Assembly (NCBI GenBank): GCA_002455955.1 | Contig: DKLZ01000086.1 | Coordinates: 83,551-90,299 of the forward strand | DNA from: Dehalococcoidia bacterium UBA6627 | GTDB lineage: Bacteria; Chloroflexota; Dehalococcoidia; UBA2979 | Direction: 5' to 3' | DNA: 6,749 nt | In this document: positions 1-6,618 of the stretch, piece after piece | Numbering within the stretch: position 1 is the first letter of the stretch | Layout of the letters: every line of letters starts with the position of its first letter | Made by a program: the position numbers and the translations under genes | Notes under the pieces: generated by a model | Databases searched by the model: none | What the model was told of the DNA's origin: nothing | The model's input: only the letters and a program-made list of their open reading frames with translations

Positions 1-20
1 AACATCTCCATGGAGATGTT
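1..20. repeat. Perfect 20-bp palindrome, possible operator, upstream of cinA
   Basis: The first ten bases, AACATCTCCA, are followed directly by their exact reverse complement, TGGAGATGTT, giving a gapless dyad centred on CCATGG. It lies about 60 bp upstream of the cinA start. A gapless dyad suits a binding site for a dimeric regulator better than a hairpin, because it leaves no loop. The left edge of the window cuts the context, so the symmetry could extend further. No recognisable -35/-10 pair was found beside it, and the frame entering cinA is open across it, so it could also lie inside coding sequence. The symmetry is certain; the regulatory role is inference. Confidence 0.35.
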
Positions 21-70
21 CCCGCCTGATATTCTCCGCACCATTGCTATCAAACTAGAGACACGCCATC

Positions 71-76
71 GAGGAG
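71..76 (+). promoter_or_regulatory. Shine-Dalgarno site that fixes the cinA start
   Basis: GAGGAG sits five bases before the ATG at 82. This favours that ATG over the in-frame ATGs at 10 and 16, which would add 22-24 residues with no match to the family N terminus. Confidence 0.75.
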
Positions 77-81
77 TATGC

Positions 82-1320
82 ATGCGCGCTGAAATCATCT
101 CTATCGGGACCGAGATCATGCTTGGGGAAATAACTGATACCAACGCAGCGTACATCGCCTCTCAACTCCCGACCTTTGGAATCGATCTACTCTGGGTCTC
201 ACAACTTGGAGACAACCCAGATCGTCTCCGAGAAACATTTAATCGAGCATGGGAGCGCTCGGACATCATCTTCACGACCGGTGGTTTGGGTCCCACACAG
301 GACGACCTGACACGCGAAATGGTCGCAGGTGCCCTTAACGAAGAGATGTATTTAGACAAAGAACAAGAACAACATTTGCGGGAAATTATGGAATCGCGAG
401 GAAGGACGATGCCAGAAAATAATCTTAAGCAAGCAATGTTGATTCCATCATCGCGCGCTATCGCAAATCCCCGTGGTACCGCACCTGGCTGGTGGGTTGA
501 ACGTGATCAAAAGACATTCATCGTGATGCCAGGGCCTCCTGCAGAGATGACACGGATGTGGGAACATGAAGTAGCACCCGAGCTTGAGAAACGTGCGACC
601 GGAATCTTAGTATCTCGAACCTTGAAAACGACCGGCCTTGGTGAAGGAACAGTCGACGAAATGCTTGCACCGATCCTCTCGATGACAAATCCGAGTATTG
701 GTATTTACGCTCGGCGAGATGGTATCCATGCGCGGATATCCGCCAAGGCTAAGACTCGCGAACAGGCTTGGGAACTCATTAAACCTGTGGAAGAGCAGGC
801 GCGTGCCATCCTTGGACCTACAATCTGGGGCACTGATGACGAAACGCTCGAAGCTGCTGTCGGTCGCCTCCTGCTCGAACAAGGTCTCACACTTGGAATT
901 ATGGAAGGCGCAACAGGTGGTGCTATCGGTGATGTCATGACCAACGTTCCCGGCGCCTCTACTTACTTCAAAGGGAGCCTCGTCGCCTACGCTCAGCAGC
1001 AAAATATTGCGATGGAAGTCCCACCTGAAGTTGTCTCGAAATACGGGATGATCTCACGTGAATCTGCCGAGGCAATGGCGACAATCGCTCGTAACCATCT
1101 CGAAGCCGATATCGCGATCGGAGTCACCGGCATCGCTGGCAACGAAGAAATCGAGAATCAAGCACCAGGAACAATGCATATAGCGCTCTCGAATGGGCAG
1201 CAGTTCGAATACTCATACTCCCAGTATTATCAGGGTCGTGCAGCAGCAAAAGGTCGCGCCGCGCTGCTCGCTCTCACATTGCTCCGAAAACACCTGATGA
1301 ACACAGACCAACACGTTTAG
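82..1320 (+). CDS. cinA: CinA-like protein: intact MoCF-type N-terminal domain, degenerate NMN-deamidase C-terminal domain
   Basis: Protein of 412 residues, the usual length for full CinA. The start at 82 is chosen because MRAEIISIGTEIMLGEI is the typical family N terminus and GAGGAG precedes it; the frame is open back to the window edge. Residues 1 to about 165 form the MoaB/Mog-like (MoCF, COG1058) domain with the signature TTGGLGPTQDDLT at 65-77; in CinA this domain is linked to ADP-ribose pyrophosphatase activity. Residues about 170-255 are the linking alpha/beta domain. The rest is the CinA C-terminal domain (COG1546/PncC), which normally deamidates nicotinamide mononucleotide for pyridine nucleotide salvage. 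Here the usual ESCTGG motif reads EGATGG (275-280), replacing the catalytic Ser with Gly276. The family AYSNEAK block reads AYAQQQN (302-308), losing the Lys, and GVTGIAGP reads GVTGIAGN. The fold seems kept but deamidase activity is doubtful. Probably cotranscribed with the hydrolase 14 bp downstream. The CinA family call is secure; loss of activity is inferred. Confidence 0.93.
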   Translation: MRAEIISIGTEIMLGEITDTNAAYIASQLPTFGIDLLWVSQLGDNPDRLRETFNRAWERSDIIFTTGGLGPTQDDLTREMVAGALNEEMYLDKEQEQHLREIMESRGRTMPENNLKQAMLIPSSRAIANPRGTAPGWWVERDQKTFIVMPGPPAEMTRMWEHEVAPELEKRATGILVSRTLKTTGLGEGTVDEMLAPILSMTNPSIGIYARRDGIHARISAKAKTREQAWELIKPVEEQARAILGPTIWGTDDETLEAAVGRLLLEQGLTLGIMEGATGGAIGDVMTNVPGASTYFKGSLVAYAQQQNIAMEVPPEVVSKYGMISRESAEAMATIARNHLEADIAIGVTGIAGNEEIENQAPGTMHIALSNGQQFEYSYSQYYQGRAAAKGRAALLALTLLRKHLMNTDQHV

Positions 1321-1334
1321 CCAATCCAACTAAA

Positions 1335-2324
1335 GTGCCGACCTCTAATCCATATCCCATTCTCATCGGAAATAATGTTCTCTACCCGCTCTGTTTAAGA
1401 GACGGTGGTGTGCTTCTGATTGATGCAGGACCAGATATCCCAGTAACTAGAGATAGAGAGGAATCTTGGACATCTCTCGAAGTGCAGCTCTCACAGGTTG
1501 GCATCAAAACTGAAGATATTCGTATAGTCCTGATCACTCACGCGCATCTCGATCACGCTGGGTTAGCCTACCGATGGGCATCTGAAGGTGCGGCAATCGT
1601 TGGTGGCGCAGCCGATCTCGGTGCGATTCAGCGTGGGCAAGAATCCCGTGACATCCAGCGTGCACATCAAATTACTGACCTCAGACGTCACGGCTGCCCT
1701 GAAAAGCTCATGCAGCAAATACAATCCCACCGCTCGGAGATCGCTCTTAAGTGGAAACCATGCCCCTCAAGCGCCATCGGACCTGCTGCTAAAAACTACC
1801 AACTCACCAAGGGACGTACTCTCCAGATAATCGATGCACCAGGGCACACGCCAGGCAACATCGTTGCCTACATACCGGAATCAGGGGAGCTATTTAGTGG
1901 TGACACAATTTTGCCAACCACAATACCCACACCTGGGATGCACTACCCAGACGCAACCGAAAGTAATATGGAGCCACAGCGCTGGCCTTCGCTCCCGCCA
2001 TTCATCAAATCAGTTAATCGAATCCGCGAGCTCGATATAGATCTGATACTTCCTGGACACGGTGACCTTGTCGATGATCCTGCACGATTATTCGAGCGAT
2101 TCAAGAAGCACCATAGCCGTCGCTCCAGACGAATCAGAGAAGAAATTAATGAAGAGCCTCTGAACGCTTACACTATCGCAAGAAGAATGTTTCCTAGACT
2201 TCCCTCACGCCGTCTGGTGCAAGCGATTACGGAAGTATTAGGACACCTCGATCTACTTCAAGCACTCGGAGAGATCGAGGAATTCCACGGTTCAAATGGT
2301 GAACTTCAATACCGGACTTATTAA
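1335..2324 (+). CDS. Metallo-beta-lactamase-fold hydrolase with C-terminal winged helix (LACTB2/glyoxalase II-like)
   Basis: Protein of 329 residues, a zinc-dependent hydrolase of the MBL superfamily, probably cytosolic since no signal peptide or membrane segment is seen. The metal-site motifs are complete: THAHLDH with His69, His71, Asp73 and His74; GHTPG with His171; SGDTILP with Asp190; and PGHGD with His242. The strand LLIDAG near residue 30 is the usual start of the fold. The last 60 or so residues, including AYTIARRMFP and EVLGHLDLLQALGEIEE, resemble the winged-helix tail (BLACT_WH) of LACTB2-type proteins. Members of this group act on thioesters, phosphodiesters or RNA, so the substrate cannot be named. 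Between strands there is an extra helical stretch (about residues 95-150), common in this subgroup. The start is GTG at 1335 with no clear Shine-Dalgarno site. No upstream in-frame start is usable and a later start would cut into the fold. With only 14 bp after the cinA stop, translation may be coupled to cinA. Confidence 0.9.
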   Translation: MPTSNPYPILIGNNVLYPLCLRDGGVLLIDAGPDIPVTRDREESWTSLEVQLSQVGIKTEDIRIVLITHAHLDHAGLAYRWASEGAAIVGGAADLGAIQRGQESRDIQRAHQITDLRRHGCPEKLMQQIQSHRSEIALKWKPCPSSAIGPAAKNYQLTKGRTLQIIDAPGHTPGNIVAYIPESGELFSGDTILPTTIPTPGMHYPDATESNMEPQRWPSLPPFIKSVNRIRELDIDLILPGHGDLVDDPARLFERFKKHHSRRSRRIREEINEEPLNAYTIARRMFPRLPSRRLVQAITEVLGHLDLLQALGEIEEFHGSNGELQYRTY

Positions 2325-2418
2325 TCGCACGTTCGCCTCAGGCAGCAAGATAATCTGCAAAGAAAGTATCCGCCGACATCTCATCCAGAAACTCACGGAA
2401 ATATTTGGTGCTATGAAT
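2325..2418. other. Convergent intergenic gap without a clear terminator
   Basis: These 94 bp separate the hydrolase stop (plus strand) from the VWA stop (minus strand). I see no GC-rich hairpin followed by a T run on either strand, so no intrinsic terminator is called. The minus strand stays open for 26 codons beyond the VWA TAA, to a TGA at 2338-2340 (see findings). The plus strand also stays open for a while after the hydrolase stop. Confidence 0.6.
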
Positions 2419-5400
2419 TTAGTCAGCAGCTAAGTGCCGATAAAGCGTCGGTAAACGGCGCGGTAGCGACTCAATGTTATCGACAACCTCGTAACCAATG
2501 TCGTCACACATCTGCTTCAGATAATCGTGTCCTTCCTTATCAACCGTTATCAGGAATGGTGTCACGCCAACTCGTTTGGCTTCATTCAAAGCCTGCTTAG
2601 TGTCATGGACGGCATATTCTTTCTCTGTGCGATCACGTCCATAACCATGATCCTGTGGACGACCATCTGAGACCATAATCAGGATCTTTACCTTCGCGTC
2701 ATACTCGTTGAGCTTATAAATAGCGTGGCGGATCGCTGGCCCCATCCGGGTAGAGCGAACCGGATCGATCTTGTCAATCCGCTTACGGACACGCTCACCG
2801 AACTCCTCATCAAGATCCTTAATCACGTGGAATTCTACGTTGTCACGACCATAGCCAGAAAAGCCATAAATGCCATAGGCATCACCGATCGCCTCGAGCG
2901 CTTCAACAACGAGCACCGTCGACTCTTTTTCAAGGTCGATGATCCTCTTAGGTGGCTCTATCGCCTGTTTCGCACGACGCTGAGCAAGCCACTGGAAATA
3001 CTTGCTTGGATCACCTTGAAAATCCTCTTCCTCTTCTTCGTATTTCTGGCGTTGTTTCTCTATTTCCTCATCTGTGGATGCCGACATATCGAGAAGAAAT
3101 GCAACGGCAACATCGCGCTCAACCTTATTACGTCGCGAGTAGAAGCGAGCAAGAGGACCAATTCCAGCTCTTTTATCGACCTGAAATTGGATCGCCTCAT
3201 CAAGATCGATTTCGTGTCCATCTTCGATCCGTTTGATCCTTCGGAAACTCTCAGGCCTCATCAATTCAAACTGACGACGTGTCTCCATCACCAATCCGTG
3301 ATGCTTACGAAGCATTTCATCGTAATAATCGGGATCGCCCTCATCACCTAGACGTTCGCCCACTCTGCACCAACGAGGTCGATAATCTGAGGCACGAAAA
3401 TCCCATTCGTCGTAATAGTGCCAATCCACCTCAACCTTGAGTTCTTCTTCGTCTGCACCTTCTCCACCACCCGGCTCGTCTCCAGTCTGATCTTCTGAGT
3501 CCTTTGGATCGCCTGCAGGAGTAGCGGCATCCTTTTCGAGGTTGTCCAAGAACATGCCCAAACTCGAAGCAAGATCTCCCTCTGCCCATTCGCTAATCGT
3601 GATCTCTACCGAATTCTCAAGCAGCTCCATGAGCTGCTCCTTCGTGAGTGGAGACGCAGTACCATCCGCTTGACCAGCTTGTTGATCTTTCAGTTTCATT
3701 AATAACTGAACCAATTCAGGTTTAAAATCACCTCTAAATTCTGGCTGTTCTGGGTTCTCAAACGCCATCTCATCGCCAGATGGCATCGGAGCATCTCCAC
3801 CATCACCGCCGCCCGGCATCTCAGGAGCAATCGAAATCATCTCCTCATCAGGGGCAAACCATTCCGCATCAACAGAGTCCTGGGGAATATTCGGAATTCC
3901 AACAGCGATGTCATAGAGTGCAGCAGCCACCTCAGCTGAATCTTGAACAGATGCTCCCTCCTGTTCAACAAGCTTTAATGCTGCAAGTGCTTGACCAAGC
4001 GAATTCTGCAGTGTCCCCGGCCAGCGAATAGTGTCCGGTCGACCAAGTGAAGCGCGAAGAAGATTCTCGACAAACGCTTGTCTCAGACCCATTGCACGAA
4101 CCTCTGGTCGACGCTCAGCTTCAAAACTCTGTAACCGTGCGAGCCACGCACGAACGCCTCGATATTCACGCGAAACCAGAGCATCGATACGTGTATCTTC
4201 TACAATCGTGAACAGCCCAGAGATCAACAAACGGTCAGTGAAAAGATCAAAATACCGCTGCATCTCTGTCGTCGCGTTCGACTCAACTGACTCCTCAGAT
4301 TCTGGATCGGAAGCAACAGTCTCGAGATGTTCGTAACGATCATCAACAGTCGCCGGCACATATTGGCCGTCAGTACCCCACTGATAGCTAAAAGAGCCAA
4401 ATTCGAGACGTCCGGTCTGATGAGTTGTAAAGACCTTATAGATCTGAAAATTCGAATCTTGTTCAGGAAATGAATTGACAAATGGAGGTAGGTAAATGGT
4501 TGTACCTTCAGTAGTCGCAGCGGACTCCGACATCCACCCTATATTTCGATCAACCAATTCCTCTGAGGACAGTACTGCTACCTGCTCACCAGACAACGCC
4601 TTCGCATAAAGGCGAAGCAAACTACTGACGGCAGGAAGTTCGACACGTGCCGATAGCGTGCGCAGCATCTCTTCGGCTCGCGTCGATTCCAGGCGGAAGT
4701 ATGCTTCTGCTCCTTCCGCATTACCTTGTTGCAAGACTTCGACACCGACCGCAGCCCAATGATCCATCTGCTCCGGCGTGAGCCGCGAGCGCACGAAAGG
4801 TGCAGACTTGAGATATTCCATTGAAGCAGTCGCGCTACTATCCGCTATCGAGATAGCGAACTCGAGTAAATTTCCATGATCTTCATCTGAGATTTGAGTC
4901 AGCGCCTCTGCCGCGTCCGCAAAAAGCGGGAACCCTTGCCGTCCGACGTCCATCGTCACTCGAGAAGCTAGATCAAGGAATTGCGCTCTCTGATACTGAT
5001 CGACCCCTTCGATCAATTTCGGACCACGCTCGAAATACAGTCGTGTATCTGCCCACGATGCACGTGTTACCGCACGGGCAAATGCAAGAAATGGCTCACG
5101 ATCATCAAGCGCAAGAGTTTGAAAAATATCACTTGCGCCCTCGAGCACACTATTCGCAAGCTCATAGGAACGCTCAGTAAGCTGATCGATAATATCGACA
5201 AGTTTCCCAACGGAATTGAGACTCAAAGAGTCCAGCAATTGCGGACTATGTTGAAAATATGATCCCGCAAGGGCTATCGATTTCCAGTTCCCACGGCAAA
5301 GCCTACTACCTTGCGATGACCAGTCGACGAGCTCTGTCTGATCCAGATACTCAAGCACGCTAGGGGTCGCCTTAATGAAAGCGGCAGCCATCAGCGAGGA

Positions 5401-5682
5401 TTCCGTCGCAAGTTCCGTAGCCAGTCCTAGCCAGTGTTGGATCTCCTCAAAACTCAAGTGCTCCGCTACTTTTGGACTAGCTCGAAAGTACTCTGCGGAT
5501 GCTTCCCAAGAACGCAACGAATGGTTAGCTAGATCAACACCACCTCGAACCCAATGCTCAAGTTGCTCTTCATCAAAACGCAACTCTAACTTTGCTAATC
5601 CCAGGGCGAGATCATCTGGTAATGACGCACCAAAACCTTTCAGCTCGTCGGCGTATTGCGCCTGTAGCTGAACTGTTTTCAC
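2419..5682 (-). CDS. Large CbbO/NorD-type VWA-domain protein with N-terminal helical repeats
   Basis: The protein has 1087 residues if it starts at the GTG at 5682, seven bases after the ATPase stop. Order of parts: about eight degenerate helical repeats of some 37 residues (about 36-350); a family core with TTEGTTIYLPP and YKVFTTHQTG (about 390-425); a helical region; a Gly/Asp/Glu/Pro-rich low-complexity linker (about 610-750); the conserved block YYDEWDFRASDYRPRWC (about 756-772); and a C-terminal VWA domain (about 855-1085). The metal-ion-dependent adhesion site is complete: DMSAS (Asp865, Ser867, Ser869), Thr978 in STRMG and Asp1006 in SDGRPQD. A charged insert of about 45 residues follows the first MIDAS motif. 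Relatives such as CbbO and NorD work with a MoxR ATPase to activate a metalloenzyme; the VWA adaptor recruits the client. It is probably cytoplasmic, with no signal peptide or membrane segment. It is far longer than typical CbbO or NorD. An in-frame TTG at 5742 would add 20 residues overlapping the ATPase gene. The family call is strong; the client is unknown. Confidence 0.92.
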   Translation of the reverse strand: MKTVQLQAQYADELKGFGASLPDDLALGLAKLELRFDEEQLEHWVRGGVDLANHSLRSWEASAEYFRASPKVAEHLSFEEIQHWLGLATELATESSLMAAAFIKATPSVLEYLDQTELVDWSSQGSRLCRGNWKSIALAGSYFQHSPQLLDSLSLNSVGKLVDIIDQLTERSYELANSVLEGASDIFQTLALDDREPFLAFARAVTRASWADTRLYFERGPKLIEGVDQYQRAQFLDLASRVTMDVGRQGFPLFADAAEALTQISDEDHGNLLEFAISIADSSATASMEYLKSAPFVRSRLTPEQMDHWAAVGVEVLQQGNAEGAEAYFRLESTRAEEMLRTLSARVELPAVSSLLRLYAKALSGEQVAVLSSEELVDRNIGWMSESAATTEGTTIYLPPFVNSFPEQDSNFQIYKVFTTHQTGRLEFGSFSYQWGTDGQYVPATVDDRYEHLETVASDPESEESVESNATTEMQRYFDLFTDRLLISGLFTIVEDTRIDALVSREYRGVRAWLARLQSFEAERRPEVRAMGLRQAFVENLLRASLGRPDTIRWPGTLQNSLGQALAALKLVEQEGASVQDSAEVAAALYDIAVGIPNIPQDSVDAEWFAPDEEMISIAPEMPGGGDGGDAPMPSGDEMAFENPEQPEFRGDFKPELVQLLMKLKDQQAGQADGTASPLTKEQLMELLENSVEITISEWAEGDLASSLGMFLDNLEKDAATPAGDPKDSEDQTGDEPGGGEGADEEELKVEVDWHYYDEWDFRASDYRPRWCRVGERLGDEGDPDYYDEMLRKHHGLVMETRRQFELMRPESFRRIKRIEDGHEIDLDEAIQFQVDKRAGIGPLARFYSRRNKVERDVAVAFLLDMSASTDEEIEKQRQKYEEEEEDFQGDPSKYFQWLAQRRAKQAIEPPKRIIDLEKESTVLVVEALEAIGDAYGIYGFSGYGRDNVEFHVIKDLDEEFGERVRKRIDKIDPVRSTRMGPAIRHAIYKLNEYDAKVKILIMVSDGRPQDHGYGRDRTEKEYAVHDTKQALNEAKRVGVTPFLITVDKEGHDYLKQMCDDIGYEVVDNIESLPRRLPTLYRHLAAD
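4630..5577 (-). repeat. About eight tandem ~37-residue helical protein repeats in the VWA protein
   Basis: The translation shows a recurring pattern: a short acidic turn, then a helix with W or F and LA (as in EEQLEHWVRGGVDLA), then a second helix ending in a YF-x-x-xP-type motif. Clear copies carry EYFRASPKVAEHL, AFIKATPSVLEYL, SYFQHSPQLLDSL, LYFERGPKLIEGV, EYLKSAPFVRSRL and AYFRLESTRAEEM; two further copies are more degenerate. The spacing is 36 to 40 residues. The repeats are diverged at DNA level, so this is an old protein-level duplication forming an alpha-solenoid rather than recent DNA repeats. Such scaffolds usually bind proteins, which would suit a client- or ATPase-docking role (inference). 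Confidence 0.75.
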
Positions 5683-5689
5683 AACAGCG

Positions 5690-6556
5690 CTATTCTTCGA
5701 AAATCGAGGTGACAACCTCTTCGATCGAGCGCTGAACCTCAAGATCGTCAGTCAGTGCCCAGACAACACCCACCTGACATGCTCGTTGCGGAGCGATTCC
5801 CTGCGCAATCAGCTTTCCGGCATACACCAGTAAACGAGTCGAAACACCTTCACTAAGACCATGTTCCTTTAAGTTGCGGACCTTCTCGGCCAGTTTGGCA
5901 AGTTCTACGGCGATTTCTGATGCCACTCCCGACTCTCGTTGAATAATTTCCGCTTCCTGATCGCGGTCTGGATAACCAAACTCAATCGCAATGAAACGCT
6001 GACGTGTGGAGTGTTTTAGATCTTTCAGTGCCGATTGATATCCAGGATTGTATGAGAGCACGAGCAGAAAGCCATCCGCAGCTTCCAACAGTTCTCCACG
6101 CTTCTCCACCGGCAGCAATCGTCGGTAGTCTGTGAGCGGGTGAATAAGGACTGTGGTGTCCTTGCGAGCTTCGACTACCTCATCGAGGTAACAAATCGCA
6201 CCAACCTTGGTAGCGCGCGAGAGAGGTCCATCAATCCAACGCGTTTCATCTCCTTCAAGCAGGTAGCGGCCCACAAGATCAGAGGCAGTCAAATCCTCAT
6301 GGCAAGCAACCGTGATTAGCGGCACACCTTCCTGTGCAGACTCGCCAATATGCTGGTGCAACCGCCAAGACATATACTCAACGAAACGTGTCTTACCAAC
6401 ACCAGTTGGCCCCTTAAGCAACACTGGGATCTTCTTCTCGTAGGCAGACAAAAACAATTCAATTTCATCTGCAATCGGCAGATAATAAGGTTCTTTCGTT
6501 ATCCGAAAGTCTTCAACAGCTAATTGCTGGAAGTTTGATTTCTCTAGGGTGGTCAA
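5690..6556 (-). CDS. MoxR-family AAA+ ATPase of the CbbQ/NorQ group
   Basis: Protein of 288 residues that powers remodelling of a client enzyme together with a VWA partner, here the gene immediately downstream. All AAA+ elements are present: Walker A GPTGVGKT (49-56), Walker B ICYLDEV with Asp125 and Glu126, sensor 1 Asn170 in SYNPGY, arginine-finger region STRQRF (183-188) and sensor 2 Arg241 in GVSTRLL. The stretches ITVACHEDLTASDLVGRYLL and YLDEVVEARKDTTVLIHPLT are hallmarks of CbbQ/NirQ/NorQ, as is EPYYLPIADE near the N terminus. Length is slightly above the usual 260-275 because of a short insert (about 67-79, QHIGESAQEGVP) between the Walker A helix and the next strand. The start is TTG at 6556, since no ATG or GTG is available before the conserved N-terminal block. 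Seven bases separate its stop from the VWA GTG, so the two are almost certainly cotranslated. CbbQ and NorQ cannot be told apart without the client gene, so no symbol is given. Confidence 0.94.
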   Translation of the reverse strand: MTTLEKSNFQQLAVEDFRITKEPYYLPIADEIELFLSAYEKKIPVLLKGPTGVGKTRFVEYMSWRLHQHIGESAQEGVPLITVACHEDLTASDLVGRYLLEGDETRWIDGPLSRATKVGAICYLDEVVEARKDTTVLIHPLTDYRRLLPVEKRGELLEAADGFLLVLSYNPGYQSALKDLKHSTRQRFIAIEFGYPDRDQEAEIIQRESGVASEIAVELAKLAEKVRNLKEHGLSEGVSTRLLVYAGKLIAQGIAPQRACQVGVVWALTDDLEVQRSIEEVVTSIFEE

Positions 6557-6560
6557 CGAT

Positions 6561-6607
6561 GCCCCCGCACTATATTCGGTGTCGGGGCAATGGGTGTCTA
6601 CCCGCCC
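6561..6607 (-). promoter_or_regulatory. Two mutually exclusive hairpins in the leader of the ATPase gene
   Basis: Read on the minus strand, hairpin A comes first (6607 to 6585): GGGCGGGT, loop AGAC, then ACCC-ATT-GCCC, which is eight base pairs with an ATT bulge. Hairpin B follows (6588 to 6561): GCCCCGACAC, loop CGAATATA, then GTGCGGGGGC, which is eight base pairs with one bulged A. The 3' arm of A and the 5' arm of B share the GCCC at 6585-6588, so both cannot form fully at once. The 3' arm of B contains the GGGGG (6562-6566) that is the only Shine-Dalgarno candidate for the TTG at 6556. Formation of A would therefore free the ribosome site and B would hide it. The base pairing is visible; the switching role is inference. 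B could instead be a simple processing or termination hairpin, but no T run follows it. Confidence 0.35.
6562..6566 (-). promoter_or_regulatory. Candidate ribosome binding site for the ATPase TTG start
   Basis: On the minus strand GGGGG lies five bases before the TTG at 6556. It can pair with the CCUCC anti-Shine-Dalgarno core, with one G-U pair in place of the canonical A-U. It is a weak but well-placed site and the only purine run upstream of this start. Confidence 0.4.
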
Positions 6608-6618
6608 AGAACACCTGC

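Noticed and set aside
10..81. Longer cinA product starting at the ATG at 10 or 16
   Set aside because: The family N terminus begins at the ATG at 82, which has GAGGAG in front of it. The extra residues match nothing known, and the ATGs lie in or next to the palindrome.
607..1002. 131-codon minus-strand open frame
   Set aside because: It is antisense to the conserved middle and C-terminal parts of cinA and shows no protein motifs of its own.
2725..3351. 208-codon plus-strand open frame with membrane-like stretches
   Set aside because: It lies wholly antisense to the well-supported VWA domain. The hydrophobic segments arise because Glu and Lys codons of the charged insert read as Phe and Leu on the other strand.
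3620..3638. 8-bp inverted repeat with a 3-base loop, AGCAGCTC-CAT-GAGCTGCT
   Set aside because: It lies inside the VWA coding sequence, where the repeated Gln/Glu-Leu codons of an amphipathic helix (EQLMELLE) explain the symmetry, and no T run follows.
4843..4858. 16-bp near-palindrome CGCTATC-GA-GATAGCG
   Set aside because: It is internal to the VWA coding sequence in a helical repeat, with no promoter nearby. A dyad of this size can be expected occasionally by chance.
6569..6600. Promoter-like elements before the ATPase: TAGACA and TATAGT on the minus strand
   Set aside because: The boxes are individually good but separated by 20 bp, too long for a standard promoter, and TATAGT falls across the loop and 3' arm of a hairpin. 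Not strong enough to call.
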